Assembly (NCBI GenBank): GCA_037139195.1 | Contig: JBAXGW010000001.1 | Coordinates: 62,001-126,000, forward strand | Reading direction: 5' to 3' | Length of the DNA stretch: 64,000 bases | From: JBAXGW01 sp037139195 | Lineage (GTDB): Bacteria; Bacteroidota; Bacteroidia; Bacteroidales; JAHJDW01 | Shown here: in pieces, positions 17,406-25,736 of the stretch | Numbering within the stretch: the stretch's first letter is position 1 | Layout of the letters: every line of letters starts with the position of its first letter | Translations under genes and position numbers: made by a program | The notes under the pieces: generated by a model | What the model was told of the DNA's origin: nothing | What the model saw: only the letters and a program-made list of their open reading frames with translations | The model's database searches: none

Positions 17406-18038
17406 ATGAAAATAGCAATAATAGGAGCATCAGCAGGCGTGGGCATAGAAACAGTTAAAAGAGCATTGGATAGAAAACACGAGGTAACAACTTTATCTCG
17501 TTCTGAAATCCAATTACCATCGAATCCAAATCTTAAAAGCATCATAGGCAGTGCGCTGAACAAAGCCGACTTCCAGAAAACAATAGAGAATGCAGATTCC
17601 ATTCTTATTACTCTTGGAACTGGAACAAACCTAAAAGCAACAACTCTTTATTCCGATTTTGCTAAACTTTTAATTGAATTGCATCAAGAATCCAAATTCA
17701 AAATACCTATTATCATTGTAACTGGGTTTGGTGCTGGAGAAAGTGGCAAATTTCATAAAAACTTTATTATGAAATTATTTTTTAGATTGTTACTAATAGA
17801 CATTTATACCAATAAAACAATTATGGAAGAAATGATTTCAAAAACCGATATTAAATGGGAAATAGTTCGACCTGGAGTTTTGACAAATGGTCCATTAACC
17901 GAGAAATATCGAATAGAAAATCAGTTGTTTAAAGGAATGAATATTGGAAAAATAAGTCGTGCCGATGTTGGAGATTTTATAGTAAAACAAGCTGAAAACC
18001 CAAACGAATTGGGCAAATTTCCAGCACTTTCTTATTAA
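17406..18038 (+). CDS. NAD(P)-binding protein, atypical SDR family
   Basis: A 210-residue Rossmann protein. The dinucleotide-binding loop is 'IIGASAGVG' at residues 5-13, and further motifs are 'ADSILITLGTGTN', 'PIIIVTGFGAGES' and 'KWEIVRPGVLTNGP', as in NAD(P)H-binding proteins of the NmrA/HSCARG or BVR-B type. There is no YxxxK catalytic pair, so it may be a redox sensor or reductase with another mechanism. The 229 bases before it contain no gene that I can support. Confidence 0.8.
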   Translation: MKIAIIGASAGVGIETVKRALDRKHEVTTLSRSEIQLPSNPNLKSIIGSALNKADFQKTIENADSILITLGTGTNLKATTLYSDFAKLLIELHQESKFKIPIIIVTGFGAGESGKFHKNFIMKLFFRLLLIDIYTNKTIMEEMISKTDIKWEIVRPGVLTNGPLTEKYRIENQLFKGMNIGKISRADVGDFIVKQAENPNELGKFPALSY

Positions 18039-18061
18039 TATAATCATCATTTTTTTGTAAT

Positions 18062-18175
18062 ATGAAAATAGAAAACTCAAATGGATATGGAATTGCTGCT
18101 AGCGATTTAGAAGGAAATTGGGACAAAAACTTTAAATTAGAACTAAAAAAGAAAGCTCAAAAAATTGTTTTTTAA
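18062..18175 (+). other. Short frame, probable 5' part of the next gene after a frameshift
   Basis: This 37-codon frame (starting MKIENSNGYG, ending KKAQKIVF) overlaps the start of the following gene in a different frame. Its residues 'GIAASDLEGNWDKNFKLEL' look like the usual N-terminal segment of thiazoline-hydrolase-like proteins, and the next frame has no normal start codon. A one-base change in one of the A-runs (18144-18164) would join the two into about 230 residues. It could instead be an unrelated small ORF. Confidence 0.45.
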
Positions 18176-18755
18176 TGAATTAACCTTTTTCCAAAAGTTA
18201 AAAGTTGGATATATATTTTTTCTTGAGAAAAAAAGAGCTAAAAATCTTGATTTATCAGACATTAAAGCAAGAGGTATGACTAACAATGATTTTATAAATC
18301 AGCAATTAGAATATATTGCATTATTCTCATCATTAACAAGAATTTTAAACAAAGAAAAAGCTATCAAAATCATGTGCCGAGTAATGGAAAACACTGCAAT
18401 AGATGCATTTTCAAAATCGAGTCCTGAAGAAGAAGCAATTTCTGAATTTAATGATGCATTTGAGTTTTTCAGAGCTTATATGGCTCCATTACCTAATTCT
18501 TGCATGAAAGCTGGCTGTCTCGACATGAAATTAGTTGAAAACAACGAAAACTGCTTCCAATTTGACATCCATTGGTGTGTTTGGCTTGAATTAGCCATAA
18601 AAATGGGAATTCCTGAAGCATGCATCCCGAATTGCTATGCCGATGATTATGCTTATCCGGACTATTTCATGAAATATGGAATTAAATATAGTAATAAAAG
18701 TACTTTAGCCAAGGGAGCTAGCTGTTGCGATTTAAGATTTGAAAGAATGAAATAA
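18165..18755 (+). CDS. L-2-amino-thiazoline-4-carboxylic acid hydrolase-like protein (start uncertain)
   Basis: A 196-residue frame that can only open at a TTG codon. The C-terminal region fits the ATC-hydrolase-like family: 'NCFQFDIHWCVWLELAIKMG', 'IPNCYADDYAYPDYFM', and a closing 'GASCCDLRFER', with conserved Cys, Asp and Arg. The family hydrolyses a cyclic thiazoline to a cysteine derivative in some bacteria, but most members are unstudied. The upstream overlapping frame 18062-18175 probably encodes the missing N terminus, so the gene is either frameshifted in this strain or the sequence has an indel error. Confidence 0.6.
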   Translation: MFFNELTFFQKLKVGYIFFLEKKRAKNLDLSDIKARGMTNNDFINQQLEYIALFSSLTRILNKEKAIKIMCRVMENTAIDAFSKSSPEEEAISEFNDAFEFFRAYMAPLPNSCMKAGCLDMKLVENNENCFQFDIHWCVWLELAIKMGIPEACIPNCYADDYAYPDYFMKYGIKYSNKSTLAKGASCCDLRFERMK

Positions 18756-18803
18756 CTATTGCATTAAAAAATATCGTTAAACACTTAAAATCCAAATTGA
18801 ATT

Positions 18804-19370
18804 TTGCTTACAAATTTTAAAACACATCTAAAAAGTCTTATCTCGATGAGTGAAGATACTTTTAATCTTTCATTAGAATATTTAAAAATAAGACATATTA
18901 ACAAAAATGATTACTTTGTTGAAGAAGGAAAAACATGCAATGATATCGCATTCATTAACAGCGGTTTATTTCGCATTTTCTATTTAAAAGATGGAAGTGA
19001 AATAAACACCTGTTTTTGCAAAGAAAATTCTATAACAGCTTCTTTTGAAAGCTTTATCAATCAAACTCCATCAAAAGAAAATATTCAAGCACTTGAAAAT
19101 GCTGAACTTTTGACGCTTTCATACAATAATTTAATGAAACTATATGAGTTAAGCCCCGAATGGCAAAAGGTCAGCAGACTTCTAACGGAAAGAGAATGTT
19201 TGCGTTTATCCAATAGAATTACTTCCTTAAGTTTTGAATCAGCCAAAGAAAAGTATTTGTCATTACTTGAGAATCAGCCCGATTTAATCCAACGAGTTTC
19301 AATTCAGCACATTGCATCTTATCTTGGCATTTCAAGAGAAACATTAAGTAGAATTCGTTCTCAAATTTAA
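18804..19370 (+). CDS. Crp/Fnr-family transcriptional regulator
   Basis: A 188-residue regulator with a cyclic-nucleotide-type beta barrel (about 10-110; 'YFVEEGKTCNDIAFINSGLF') and a C-terminal winged helix ('SIQHIASYLGISRETLSRI'). The ligand residues of true CRP (RxSE) are not obvious, so it may bind no cyclic nucleotide, as is common in Bacteroidota relatives. The reading frame opens only at TTG (18804). The next ATG, at residue 15, would remove the first helix that homologues have, so I favour TTG. The methyltransferase gene downstream may be its target. Confidence 0.85.
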   Translation: MLTNFKTHLKSLISMSEDTFNLSLEYLKIRHINKNDYFVEEGKTCNDIAFINSGLFRIFYLKDGSEINTCFCKENSITASFESFINQTPSKENIQALENAELLTLSYNNLMKLYELSPEWQKVSRLLTERECLRLSNRITSLSFESAKEKYLSLLENQPDLIQRVSIQHIASYLGISRETLSRIRSQI

Positions 19371-19448
19371 TTTTGTGACAAATGTCAATTGACTTAATCT
19401 GAATATTATTGACCTTTGTTTAAAGCAATTTTCAAAACAAAACAGATT

Positions 19449-20258
19449 ATGAAACGAAACGGAACATTCAAACCCACAATTGAAGATGCAATAGAAATTG
19501 GTGGAATTGAGATTTTGCATCCTGGAGGATATAAACTAACACAAAGAACCGCAGAACTTTGCAAACTAAAACCTGGTTTAAAAGTTTTAGATGTTTCTAG
19601 TGGTCGCGGAACCCAGTCAATTTATTACGCACAAACTTATGGTGTTGAAGTAATTGGGTTAGATATTTCAAAAGAAATGATTGATACCGCAACTCATAGA
19701 GTAAAAGAACTTGGATTAGAAAAACACGTAAAATTAGTACTTGGAGATTCGCAAAATCTGCCTTTTACCGATAATTCTTTTGATGTAGTCATAAACGAAT
19801 GTGCAGTGGGAATTCCTGATGATTCACAAAAAGTTCTTAATGAAATGCTTCGAGTTGTAAAGAAAGGTGGAACAATTGCAATTCACGAATCAACTTGGCG
19901 GTGCATAATAAGCGATGAAGAAAAACAAGAAATAGCTGAAAGATATGGAACAACACCACTAGAATTTACCGAATGGATTGAAATGCTTAGCAAAGCGGGT
20001 GCAACTGATATTATTTCTGAATTCGATGAATGGTCGAAGCCTGAAATGTTTTGGAAAATAAGAAAAGACCGAGATGTAAAGCATTGGTTTTTCACCATGA
20101 CTATTAGAGAAAAACTCATAACAATGTCAAGGATTTTTTCAAAATATGGATTAAAAGGGATTTTTACCATAATGAAAAACGAGCGTATATTTTACAAAAC
20201 TATATTGTCTGGAAAATTAGGATATGCTCTTTTCATTGGAGAAAAAACAACTAAATAA
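19449..20258 (+). CDS. Class I SAM-dependent methyltransferase
   Basis: A 269-residue enzyme counted from the ATG at 19449 (an upstream TTG at 19416 is in frame but less likely). It has a Methyltransf_11/25 domain: motif I 'VLDVSSGRGTQ', acidic loop 'VIGLDISKEMI', motif II 'LGDSQNLPFTDNSFDVVI' and motif III 'LRVVKKGGTIAIHES'. An unusual Ser-Ser-Gly replaces the common G-x-G of motif I. The C-terminal 80 residues are family-variable and probably hold the substrate. The substrate is unknown. It follows the Crp-like gene on the same strand. Confidence 0.85.
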   Translation: MKRNGTFKPTIEDAIEIGGIEILHPGGYKLTQRTAELCKLKPGLKVLDVSSGRGTQSIYYAQTYGVEVIGLDISKEMIDTATHRVKELGLEKHVKLVLGDSQNLPFTDNSFDVVINECAVGIPDDSQKVLNEMLRVVKKGGTIAIHESTWRCIISDEEKQEIAERYGTTPLEFTEWIEMLSKAGATDIISEFDEWSKPEMFWKIRKDRDVKHWFFTMTIREKLITMSRIFSKYGLKGIFTIMKNERIFYKTILSGKLGYALFIGEKTTK

Positions 20259-20319
20259 CTTACAAATATTGGTATTAAATCGTTGTAAATTTACATTATT
20301 AAAAAAGCAATTTTTCAAA

Positions 20320-20494
20320 ATTAAACACGTAATCTGCATAAAACAAACTACTTATTAAAAACAAGCAACAATAACACTATCGATTCTTCCGAATTTGATT
20401 ATCTTTATTCAAAACTCTCGCAATTACCAAACTCTGGCAATGGCTTATACACTGCTATAATGATTTATTAAGACGAAGTAATAGCTCTTTACAA
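20320..20494 (+). pseudogene. Decayed partial copy of the T9SS-protein/SET-gene junction
   Basis: Bases 20320-20354 still encode 'IKHVICIK', like the C terminus of the secreted protein gene ending at 23239. Bases 20355-20494 align without gaps to the first 47 codons of the SET gene at 23261 (shared words include ctctcgcaattaccaaactc and ggcaatggcttatacactgc). The start codon has become TTA, and a lysine codon has become TAA at 20469-20471. Homology then fades, so the catalytic part is missing. This is a remnant of a duplication of the neighbouring gene pair. Confidence 0.8.
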
Positions 20495-20518
20495 GATAAA
20501 GAGATAAAAAAATACTCA

Positions 20519-20558
20519 TCGACGCTTAGAGTGATTGCAGACTGAGCTGTTGAAGTCT
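20519..20558. repeat. REP-like intergenic repeat, copy 1
   Basis: The sequence beginning catcgacgcttagag and ending ctgttgaagtct resembles the better preserved palindromic copy at 26501-26542, sharing TCGAC, TAGAG-type, AGACTGAGC and GAAGTCT blocks in order. It is not in any gene. The rest of 20495-20724 shows nothing I can support. Confidence 0.5.
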
Positions 20559-20724
20559 AAAAAGAGAATAAAAAAACAACTTATAGAATTAAGTCTCTGA
20601 GTATAAATAAAAAATAAAAAAAACGCAGCCCTTTGCAAATAAGTTCTTTATAAAAACTAAGATAAGTGGATAAATAAAAATAATAATAAACATTCAATTC
20701 ATAAAATAACACGATAAAAAGAGT

Positions 20725-20732
20725 TATTTTTG
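20725..20732 (+). promoter_or_regulatory. Bacteroidota -7 promoter box
   Basis: TATTTTTG matches TAnnTTTG and lies 24 bases before the ATG at 20757. It supports that ATG over the upstream in-frame TTG at 20730, which would be inside the promoter. Confidence 0.45.
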
Positions 20733-20756
20733 ATTCAAATACTAAAAATTAAAAAA

Positions 20757-22181
20757 ATGAGTTTAAATCTTAAAAAAGTAATTATATTTTTTCTTGTTGC
20801 AACTAGTTGTTCATTCTTCAATGCATCAGCACAGGCACCCGAAAAAATGAGTTATCAAGCAGTTATTCGTGGTGCAAATAGCAACCTTATTAAAAATCAT
20901 CCTATTGGCATGAGAGTTAGCATATTGCAAGGATCAAGCACTGGAACTGAAGTATATAAAGAAATTTACAATCCCAACCCACAAACAAATGCCAATGGAT
21001 TGGTTAGCTTAGAAATTGGAACAGGAATTCCATTAACATCTACTTTTTCTGCAATAAACTGGAAGAATGGCACTTACTATATTAAAATAGAAACCGACAC
21101 TTTGGGAGGAACCAATTATACCGTAATAAACACAAGCCAATTACTTACTGTACCTTATGCGATGCACGCCAAATCGGCCGAAACTCTAAGTGGAGGTCCA
21201 ACTGTTGCAACAACAGGCAGTTATAACGACCTTACTAATAAGCCAAGCGCAGGAAATGGAATTCAAATTGATGGCTCAAATATTATTTCATTAAACCTTG
21301 CAAGTCAGGCAGCTGGCGATATGATGTATTTCGATGGAACAAATTGGCTAAGAGTACCTAAAGGAACAACAGGTCAGTTTCTTACTTTAAACTCTTCTGG
21401 AGTTCCAGAATGGGGAAATGCACAAATACCACCATCAGCAACAACAAATGCATCATCAAAACTTTATGCATCAACCATTACCTTAAATGGAATTGCCGAC
21501 GGTTTTGGAACATCAACTATTGTTTCATTTGAATACGGAGTTACAAACAGCTATGGAAACATTATGATTGCACAACAAAGCCCAATAACATCAAACACGG
21601 CTGTTACTGCTAGCTTTTCGGGTTTAGTGCCAGGAACAACATACCATTATCGTGTAAAAGCTACCAATGCTTTTGGAACAACCTATGGCGACGATTTAAC
21701 TTTTATACACTCCGATTTTTATTATGGTCAACCTTACGCTGGGGGTCTAATATTTTATATCGACAATACAGGATTGCATGGCTTAGTTTGTGCCGACGCC
21801 GACGCCACTGAATCTTCTATTGAATGGGGCTGTAACGGTTCATTAATAAGCGGAGCAGATGGAGCAAATATAGGAACTGGAAATCAAAACACAATTGACA
21901 TAACCAATGGCTGTACTACAATTGGTATTGCTGCAGAGCTTTGCTCAAGTTTAAGCCTCAACTTATATACCGATTGGTTCTTGCCTTCTATTAACGAATT
22001 AAATGCAATGTACACTAATCTAAAATTAGCAGGCAAAGGAAACTTTGCCGAATTATCCTATTGGAGCTCAACAGAGGCCTCTGCATCAGAAGCTTACTAT
22101 TCGCATTTTAGCAATGGCTTAATTTTTAAATTAGGAAAAAACGTTACATTTCCAAAAGTTAGAGCTATTAGAGCTTTTTAA
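20757..22181 (+). CDS. Secreted protein with fibronectin-like and DUF1566/FISUMP-type domains
   Basis: A 474-residue secreted protein. A signal peptide ends around 'NASAQ'. The N-terminal half (about 30-200) is the Bacteroidota stalk type that starts 'PEKMSYQAVIRGANSNLI' and is seen ahead of collagen- or tail-fibre-like proteins. Residues 225-315 resemble a fibronectin type III domain ('LVPGTTYHYRVKATNAFG'). The C-terminal 150 residues resemble DUF1566/Lcl or FISUMP domains ('TDWFLPSINELNAMYTNL', 'YWSSTEAS', 'VRAIRAF'). No T9SS tail is visible, so surface retention is unclear. Probable role: extracellular structure or adhesion. Confidence 0.75.
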   Translation: MSLNLKKVIIFFLVATSCSFFNASAQAPEKMSYQAVIRGANSNLIKNHPIGMRVSILQGSSTGTEVYKEIYNPNPQTNANGLVSLEIGTGIPLTSTFSAINWKNGTYYIKIETDTLGGTNYTVINTSQLLTVPYAMHAKSAETLSGGPTVATTGSYNDLTNKPSAGNGIQIDGSNIISLNLASQAAGDMMYFDGTNWLRVPKGTTGQFLTLNSSGVPEWGNAQIPPSATTNASSKLYASTITLNGIADGFGTSTIVSFEYGVTNSYGNIMIAQQSPITSNTAVTASFSGLVPGTTYHYRVKATNAFGTTYGDDLTFIHSDFYYGQPYAGGLIFYIDNTGLHGLVCADADATESSIEWGCNGSLISGADGANIGTGNQNTIDITNGCTTIGIAAELCSSLSLNLYTDWFLPSINELNAMYTNLKLAGKGNFAELSYWSSTEASASEAYYSHFSNGLIFKLGKNVTFPKVRAIRAF

Positions 22182-22200
22182 AACAACAACAATAAATTTA

Positions 22201-22248
22201 ATCACAAATAAGTATAAATAAAACAAGTATTTATTTGTGATTTTTTTT
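22201..22248 (+). terminator. Rho-independent terminator
   Basis: An 11-base stem (ATCACAAATAA 22201-22211 with TTATTTGTGAT 22231-22241) is followed by a run of T (22241-22248). It lies 20 bases after the stop of the secreted protein gene. Confidence 0.7.
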
Positions 22249-22279
22249 GTTTGGATTTTTACCACACACATATTTTGAT

Positions 22280-22287
22280 TATGTTTG
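22280..22287 (+). promoter_or_regulatory. Bacteroidota -7 promoter box
   Basis: TATGTTTG matches TAnnTTTG exactly and lies 25 bases before the ATG of the T9SS-exported protein at 22313. Confidence 0.45.
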
Positions 22288-22312
22288 ACATAACAATAAC
22301 GAATCTTAAAAA

Positions 22313-23239
22313 ATGAAAACAGCACTTTTATTATTAATAATACTGTTTCCTATTTCTATTTGGGGACAAACATATTGTTTCCCAACTAATAATTCTCATT
22401 GGGGAGTTAATTTCGAAGCAAATAATTCTGCGCAATTCCAAGAAACAGTAATAGGCGAAGATTCAATAGCAAATGGACACACCTATAAAAAACTCCTTAA
22501 TAAAGACAATGCAACTAATAAATATACCACAGCAGGTTTAATTAGAAATGGCGAAGATAAAAAGGTGTATGCTCAAATTATTAGCAAAACCTGCCATGGC
22601 GATTTATCCGATTCGGCTGAATATCTTTTATATGATTTTTCGCTAAATATAGGTGATTATTTCGATGCGCACATGTTTACAGTTCAAAAAACATTTCGGT
22701 TTAAAGTTGCTAAAAAAGATTCAATCGATCTAAATACAAAGAAACACCTTCGATTGCAACTCACACCTTTCGACACAGTAGGCAGTGATACAAATCAATA
22801 TTGGGGGAATAAAATGGATAATTCTTTTTACTGGATAGAAGGAGTTGGCAGCTCGTTTGGTCCTTTATACAACAACATGCCGCTTTATTCGAGTATTGAA
22901 GATAGCAGTTATATTGTTTGCTTTCAAACTAACGACACGCTAGAAATTGGAGATGATCTTTGTTCCTTTTTACTACCCACAAATTCTATTCAATCAAACG
23001 AAGCAAATATTTACCCTAACCCAACTAACAATATTATAAACATATCTCTAGAAAACAATCATATTCCTTGTTCTATTGAAATATATAATCTTCAAGGAGT
23101 TCTTAAGTACATATATCAAGCAACAACGTTGCAAACTCAAATAAGCAATAGTGAACTTGAAAACGGCATAAATATCATAAAAATTGTTGATTCAAAAAGT
23201 AATTATATTGGAATAAAACGCGTAATTTGCATCAAATAA
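22313..23239 (+). CDS. T9SS-exported protein of unknown function
   Basis: A 308-residue secreted protein with a signal peptide (residues 1-19, ending 'SIWGQ') and a C-terminal type A sorting domain of about 75 residues: 'NIYPNPTNNIINISL', 'IEIYNLQGVLKYIY', then 'NGINIIKIVD' and a basic end. The central 200 residues ('GEDSIANGHTYKKLL', 'EYLLYDFSLNIGDYFD') match a Bacteroidota-specific domain commonly seen before such tails, of unknown function. It should cross the outer membrane through T9SS and be released or attached. Its 3' end and the following SET gene were duplicated once; the remnant lies at 20320-20494. Confidence 0.8.
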   Translation: MKTALLLLIILFPISIWGQTYCFPTNNSHWGVNFEANNSAQFQETVIGEDSIANGHTYKKLLNKDNATNKYTTAGLIRNGEDKKVYAQIISKTCHGDLSDSAEYLLYDFSLNIGDYFDAHMFTVQKTFRFKVAKKDSIDLNTKKHLRLQLTPFDTVGSDTNQYWGNKMDNSFYWIEGVGSSFGPLYNNMPLYSSIEDSSYIVCFQTNDTLEIGDDLCSFLLPTNSIQSNEANIYPNPTNNIINISLENNHIPCSIEIYNLQGVLKYIYQATTLQTQISNSELENGINIIKIVDSKSNYIGIKRVICIK

Positions 23240-23260
23240 ACTGCTTTACTTTTACACCAA

Positions 23261-23686
23261 TTGAAAACAAACAACAACAATATAATTGAAGCATCCGAAT
23301 CGGATTATCTTTATACCAAACTCTCGCAATTACCAAACTCTGGCAATGGCTTATACACTGCTATAAAGATTTATAAAGACGAAGTAATAGCTCTTTACAA
23401 AGGAGAGATATTAAATAATGTGCAAGCAAAAATTCGTTCAATAAATGGCAACGACAAATACTTCATCAATTTGCTTGATGGAACAATCATGGACTCGATG
23501 CATACCGATTGCTTTGCAAAATTTGCCAATGATGCAAGCGCTTACAGCAATTCAAGCTTCAAAAACAATGCTAAAATTGCACTCGATGAGGATGATAATG
23601 TTTGTATAATAGCCACTAGGCTAATTAAAACAGGCGAAGAATTATTTTGTAGTTATGGGAAAAGGTATTGGGATAAACATTCCTAA
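23261..23686 (+). CDS. SET-domain protein (putative protein-lysine methyltransferase)
   Basis: A 141-residue protein made of a single SET domain. The first strand is 'SGNGLYTAIKIYKDEVIALY'; the pseudoknot region 'CFAKFANDA', with 'NNAKIALDEDDNVCIIAT' and 'KTGEELFCSYGKRYW', holds the SAM-binding Asn and the catalytic Tyr of the family. It lacks pre- and post-SET cysteine domains. SET proteins in bacteria methylate lysines of ribosomal or nucleoid proteins, or are effectors; the target here is unknown. The frame starts at TTG, as there is no in-frame ATG at the N terminus. A decayed copy lies 2.9 kb upstream. Confidence 0.85.
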   Translation: MKTNNNNIIEASESDYLYTKLSQLPNSGNGLYTAIKIYKDEVIALYKGEILNNVQAKIRSINGNDKYFINLLDGTIMDSMHTDCFAKFANDASAYSNSSFKNNAKIALDEDDNVCIIATRLIKTGEELFCSYGKRYWDKHS

Positions 23687-23762
23687 TATTAACAATATTT
23701 TTTATTAAAATCATTGAACACATCTCAATAATGTTTATATTAGAGTTCTAAACTCAAACATT

Positions 23763-24317
23763 ATGAAAAATAGCATTACACTTATCATCGTATTATCCCT
23801 TTGTTTACCATTACTTAACAGTTGTAAAAAAGGAGAAAACGACCCTTTTATTTCGTTAAAATCTAGAGATAATAAGATTTCTCAGAAATGGAAACTCACT
23901 AAATCGGAGGTAATACAAGTTTCACCTTACTCAACTTCTTCTGAAACTGTAACTGCTACTTACGATGGCACAACTCAGAAAATAGTATACACACTTGAAC
24001 CAGCTAACAATAAAACTGCAACCGGAACTTTTGAAATGACGCTTGAAAAAAACGGAACTTTAACTTATAACGAAAATTACGCTTTAGCAGGAAGTACTGC
24101 CATAATACGCTCAGGGACTTCTTACTGGAATTGGGTTAATACTGGCAAAAATAAATCTGAAATAAATATTGGAGCTGGCGATGATTTATTTGAAAGCGGT
24201 AGTTATGTTATAGATAGATTAGCGTCTAAAGAATTGGTTCTTAAATATGATTACAAAATAACAGAAAACGGTTTCAATCGTTCATATAGCTGCACCTATA
24301 CATTTGAAAAAGAATAA
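23763..24317 (+). CDS. Predicted lipoprotein with lipocalin-like domain
   Basis: A 184-residue lipoprotein with the lipobox ending at Cys21 ('LLNSCKKG'). The mature domain resembles the Bacteroidota lipocalin-like families: a helix followed by 'ISQKWKLTKSEVIQVS', several strands with Thr/Ser-rich turns, and 'SGTSYWNWVNTGKNKSEI' before 'KELVLKYDYKI'. These domains form small barrels that may carry hydrophobic ligands, but none is known here. It is likely envelope-anchored. Confidence 0.7.
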   Translation: MKNSITLIIVLSLCLPLLNSCKKGENDPFISLKSRDNKISQKWKLTKSEVIQVSPYSTSSETVTATYDGTTQKIVYTLEPANNKTATGTFEMTLEKNGTLTYNENYALAGSTAIIRSGTSYWNWVNTGKNKSEINIGAGDDLFESGSYVIDRLASKELVLKYDYKITENGFNRSYSCTYTFEKE

Positions 24318-24353
24318 AACCTTATTCTGAAGTCTCTTTTTGTTGAAACTAAA

Positions 24354-25166
24354 ATGCTTAGCGTAAATAATAATTATGCTTTTTGGGCAGAAACTAATGG
24401 AGTAAACATTTTGCTTTTTAATTTTATATCTCATATATTTGGTGAGTTATATAAATTTATTATTTTGAAAACATCTATACAATCTAACGTACAGTTTGCT
24501 ATACCTAATAAAGCTAGCAAACTTATCAGCATCCTTTTTATTGTTTGTGTTGCTATAATAATTGGCAGTTGCAAGAAAAAAGAAGAAACCTATACTTTCA
24601 AAGGTATAGTTACAGAAACAGCCAATGGAAACCCTTTATCAGGATGTGTTGTAACACTTTTGAGTACCAGCATTAGTAATGGAAGCTATGGTTCAGGATT
24701 TTCTACAATTGGAACCACAACCACCAACGCTTCTGGCGCTTATTCATTTGAAATTCCTGTTGAGAAAACGATAAAATTTAAATTAACAACCAATAAATCA
24801 AATTATTTCAGATATGAATTAGAGTTTGATATGAATAGCATTCAAAATAATATTTCTACAAACAATATCACTCTTGATCCAGAAGCTACTATTACCATTG
24901 CAGCAAAAAACACCATGCCTTTTGATGGAAACGATAAAATTACATTCAAATACAAAGGCTCAACAAAAGCCTGTGCCGAATGTTGCACAAATGACGTTAC
25001 AACATACACAGGAACAATGGTAAACGACTCAATTACTTGTAAAATAATTGGAAATACAATGGCTGTAATTGAATATGTTTCTCAAAAAAACAATATGCCT
25101 CAAATTCATTTAGACTCCGTTTATTGTCCTTCATTTCAAAAGTCTAGGTATCAAATAAACTTCTAG
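24354..25166 (+). CDS. Predicted lipoprotein with carboxypeptidase-regulatory-like domain
   Basis: A 270-residue frame. A hydrophobic stretch ending in a lipobox ('AIIIGSCKKKEE', Cys about 73) shows a lipoprotein signal. The first ATG would put 50 odd residues before it, so the TTG at 24465, giving a 36-residue signal region, is the more likely start. After it comes a carboxypeptidase-regulatory-like beta domain ('YTFKGIVTETANGNPLSGC' to 'NASGAYSFEI'). The last 90 residues have a Cys-rich patch 'ACAECC' that might bind a metal. Function unknown. Confidence 0.65.
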   Translation: MLSVNNNYAFWAETNGVNILLFNFISHIFGELYKFIILKTSIQSNVQFAIPNKASKLISILFIVCVAIIIGSCKKKEETYTFKGIVTETANGNPLSGCVVTLLSTSISNGSYGSGFSTIGTTTTNASGAYSFEIPVEKTIKFKLTTNKSNYFRYELEFDMNSIQNNISTNNITLDPEATITIAAKNTMPFDGNDKITFKYKGSTKACAECCTNDVTTYTGTMVNDSITCKIIGNTMAVIEYVSQKNNMPQIHLDSVYCPSFQKSRYQINF

Positions 25167-25167
25167 C

Positions 25168-25734
25168 ATGCACAACATCGAACCTTATTACTTTTGGCGT
25201 GATTTATATATTGCTGCTGAAGATGAATTGTCGCCCTTTTACCAATACTTCAATAGCGAAATAGAGTATACACACGCTATTTATAATCACATAATTCATC
25301 CTCAGTGGGACTCAATTGGCTCTCCTACCCTTTTTATCAAGGTTTTATTTGTCGATTATGAAATGGGGTATTCGGTTATTGAGCTTATGGGCGAATGGAA
25401 CGACTGCACTCATAACGACATAATGTTTCTTAAAAGAGATATTATCGACCTTATGATAAAAGAAGGAATTAACAAGTATATTTTAATTGGAGAAAACATT
25501 TTAATATTTCACCCCGACAGCGACGATTATTACAGCGAATGGTTTGACGATATTGAAGATGGCTGGATTGCTGCAATTAATTTTAGGAAACATGTACTTG
25601 ATGATTTTTCAAAAGCAAACCTCGATTACTATATAAACTTTGGAAATCAACTCAACAATATTAATTGGACTGCATATCAACCCCAACAACTGTTTGACTT
25701 GGTTAGTAATTATCTAACAAAACGATTAGGCTAA
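25168..25734 (+). CDS. Hypothetical protein, 188 aa
   Basis: A soluble 188-residue acidic protein with a central alpha/beta region. Recognisable stretches are 'VIELMGEWNDCTHNDIMFLK', 'EGINKYILIGENILIF' and 'YYSEWFDDIEDGWIAAINF'. Its aromatic and acidic composition is like a conserved Bacteroidota family I have seen but cannot name. It begins one base after the preceding lipoprotein gene's stop, which suggests coupled translation, and ends three bases from the convergent methyltransferase gene. Confidence 0.55.
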   Translation: MHNIEPYYFWRDLYIAAEDELSPFYQYFNSEIEYTHAIYNHIIHPQWDSIGSPTLFIKVLFVDYEMGYSVIELMGEWNDCTHNDIMFLKRDIIDLMIKEGINKYILIGENILIFHPDSDDYYSEWFDDIEDGWIAAINFRKHVLDDFSKANLDYYINFGNQLNNINWTAYQPQQLFDLVSNYLTKRLG

Positions 25735-25736
25735 CA

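Noticed and set aside
17339..17461. Short plus-strand ORF beginning MSILKLKSND
   Set aside because: It runs into the NAD(P)-binding gene in another frame and has no motif or spacing support.
20730..20756. Upstream TTG start for the secreted DUF1566-type protein
   Set aside because: It falls inside the promoter box at 20725-20732 and the ATG at 20757 begins a proper signal peptide.
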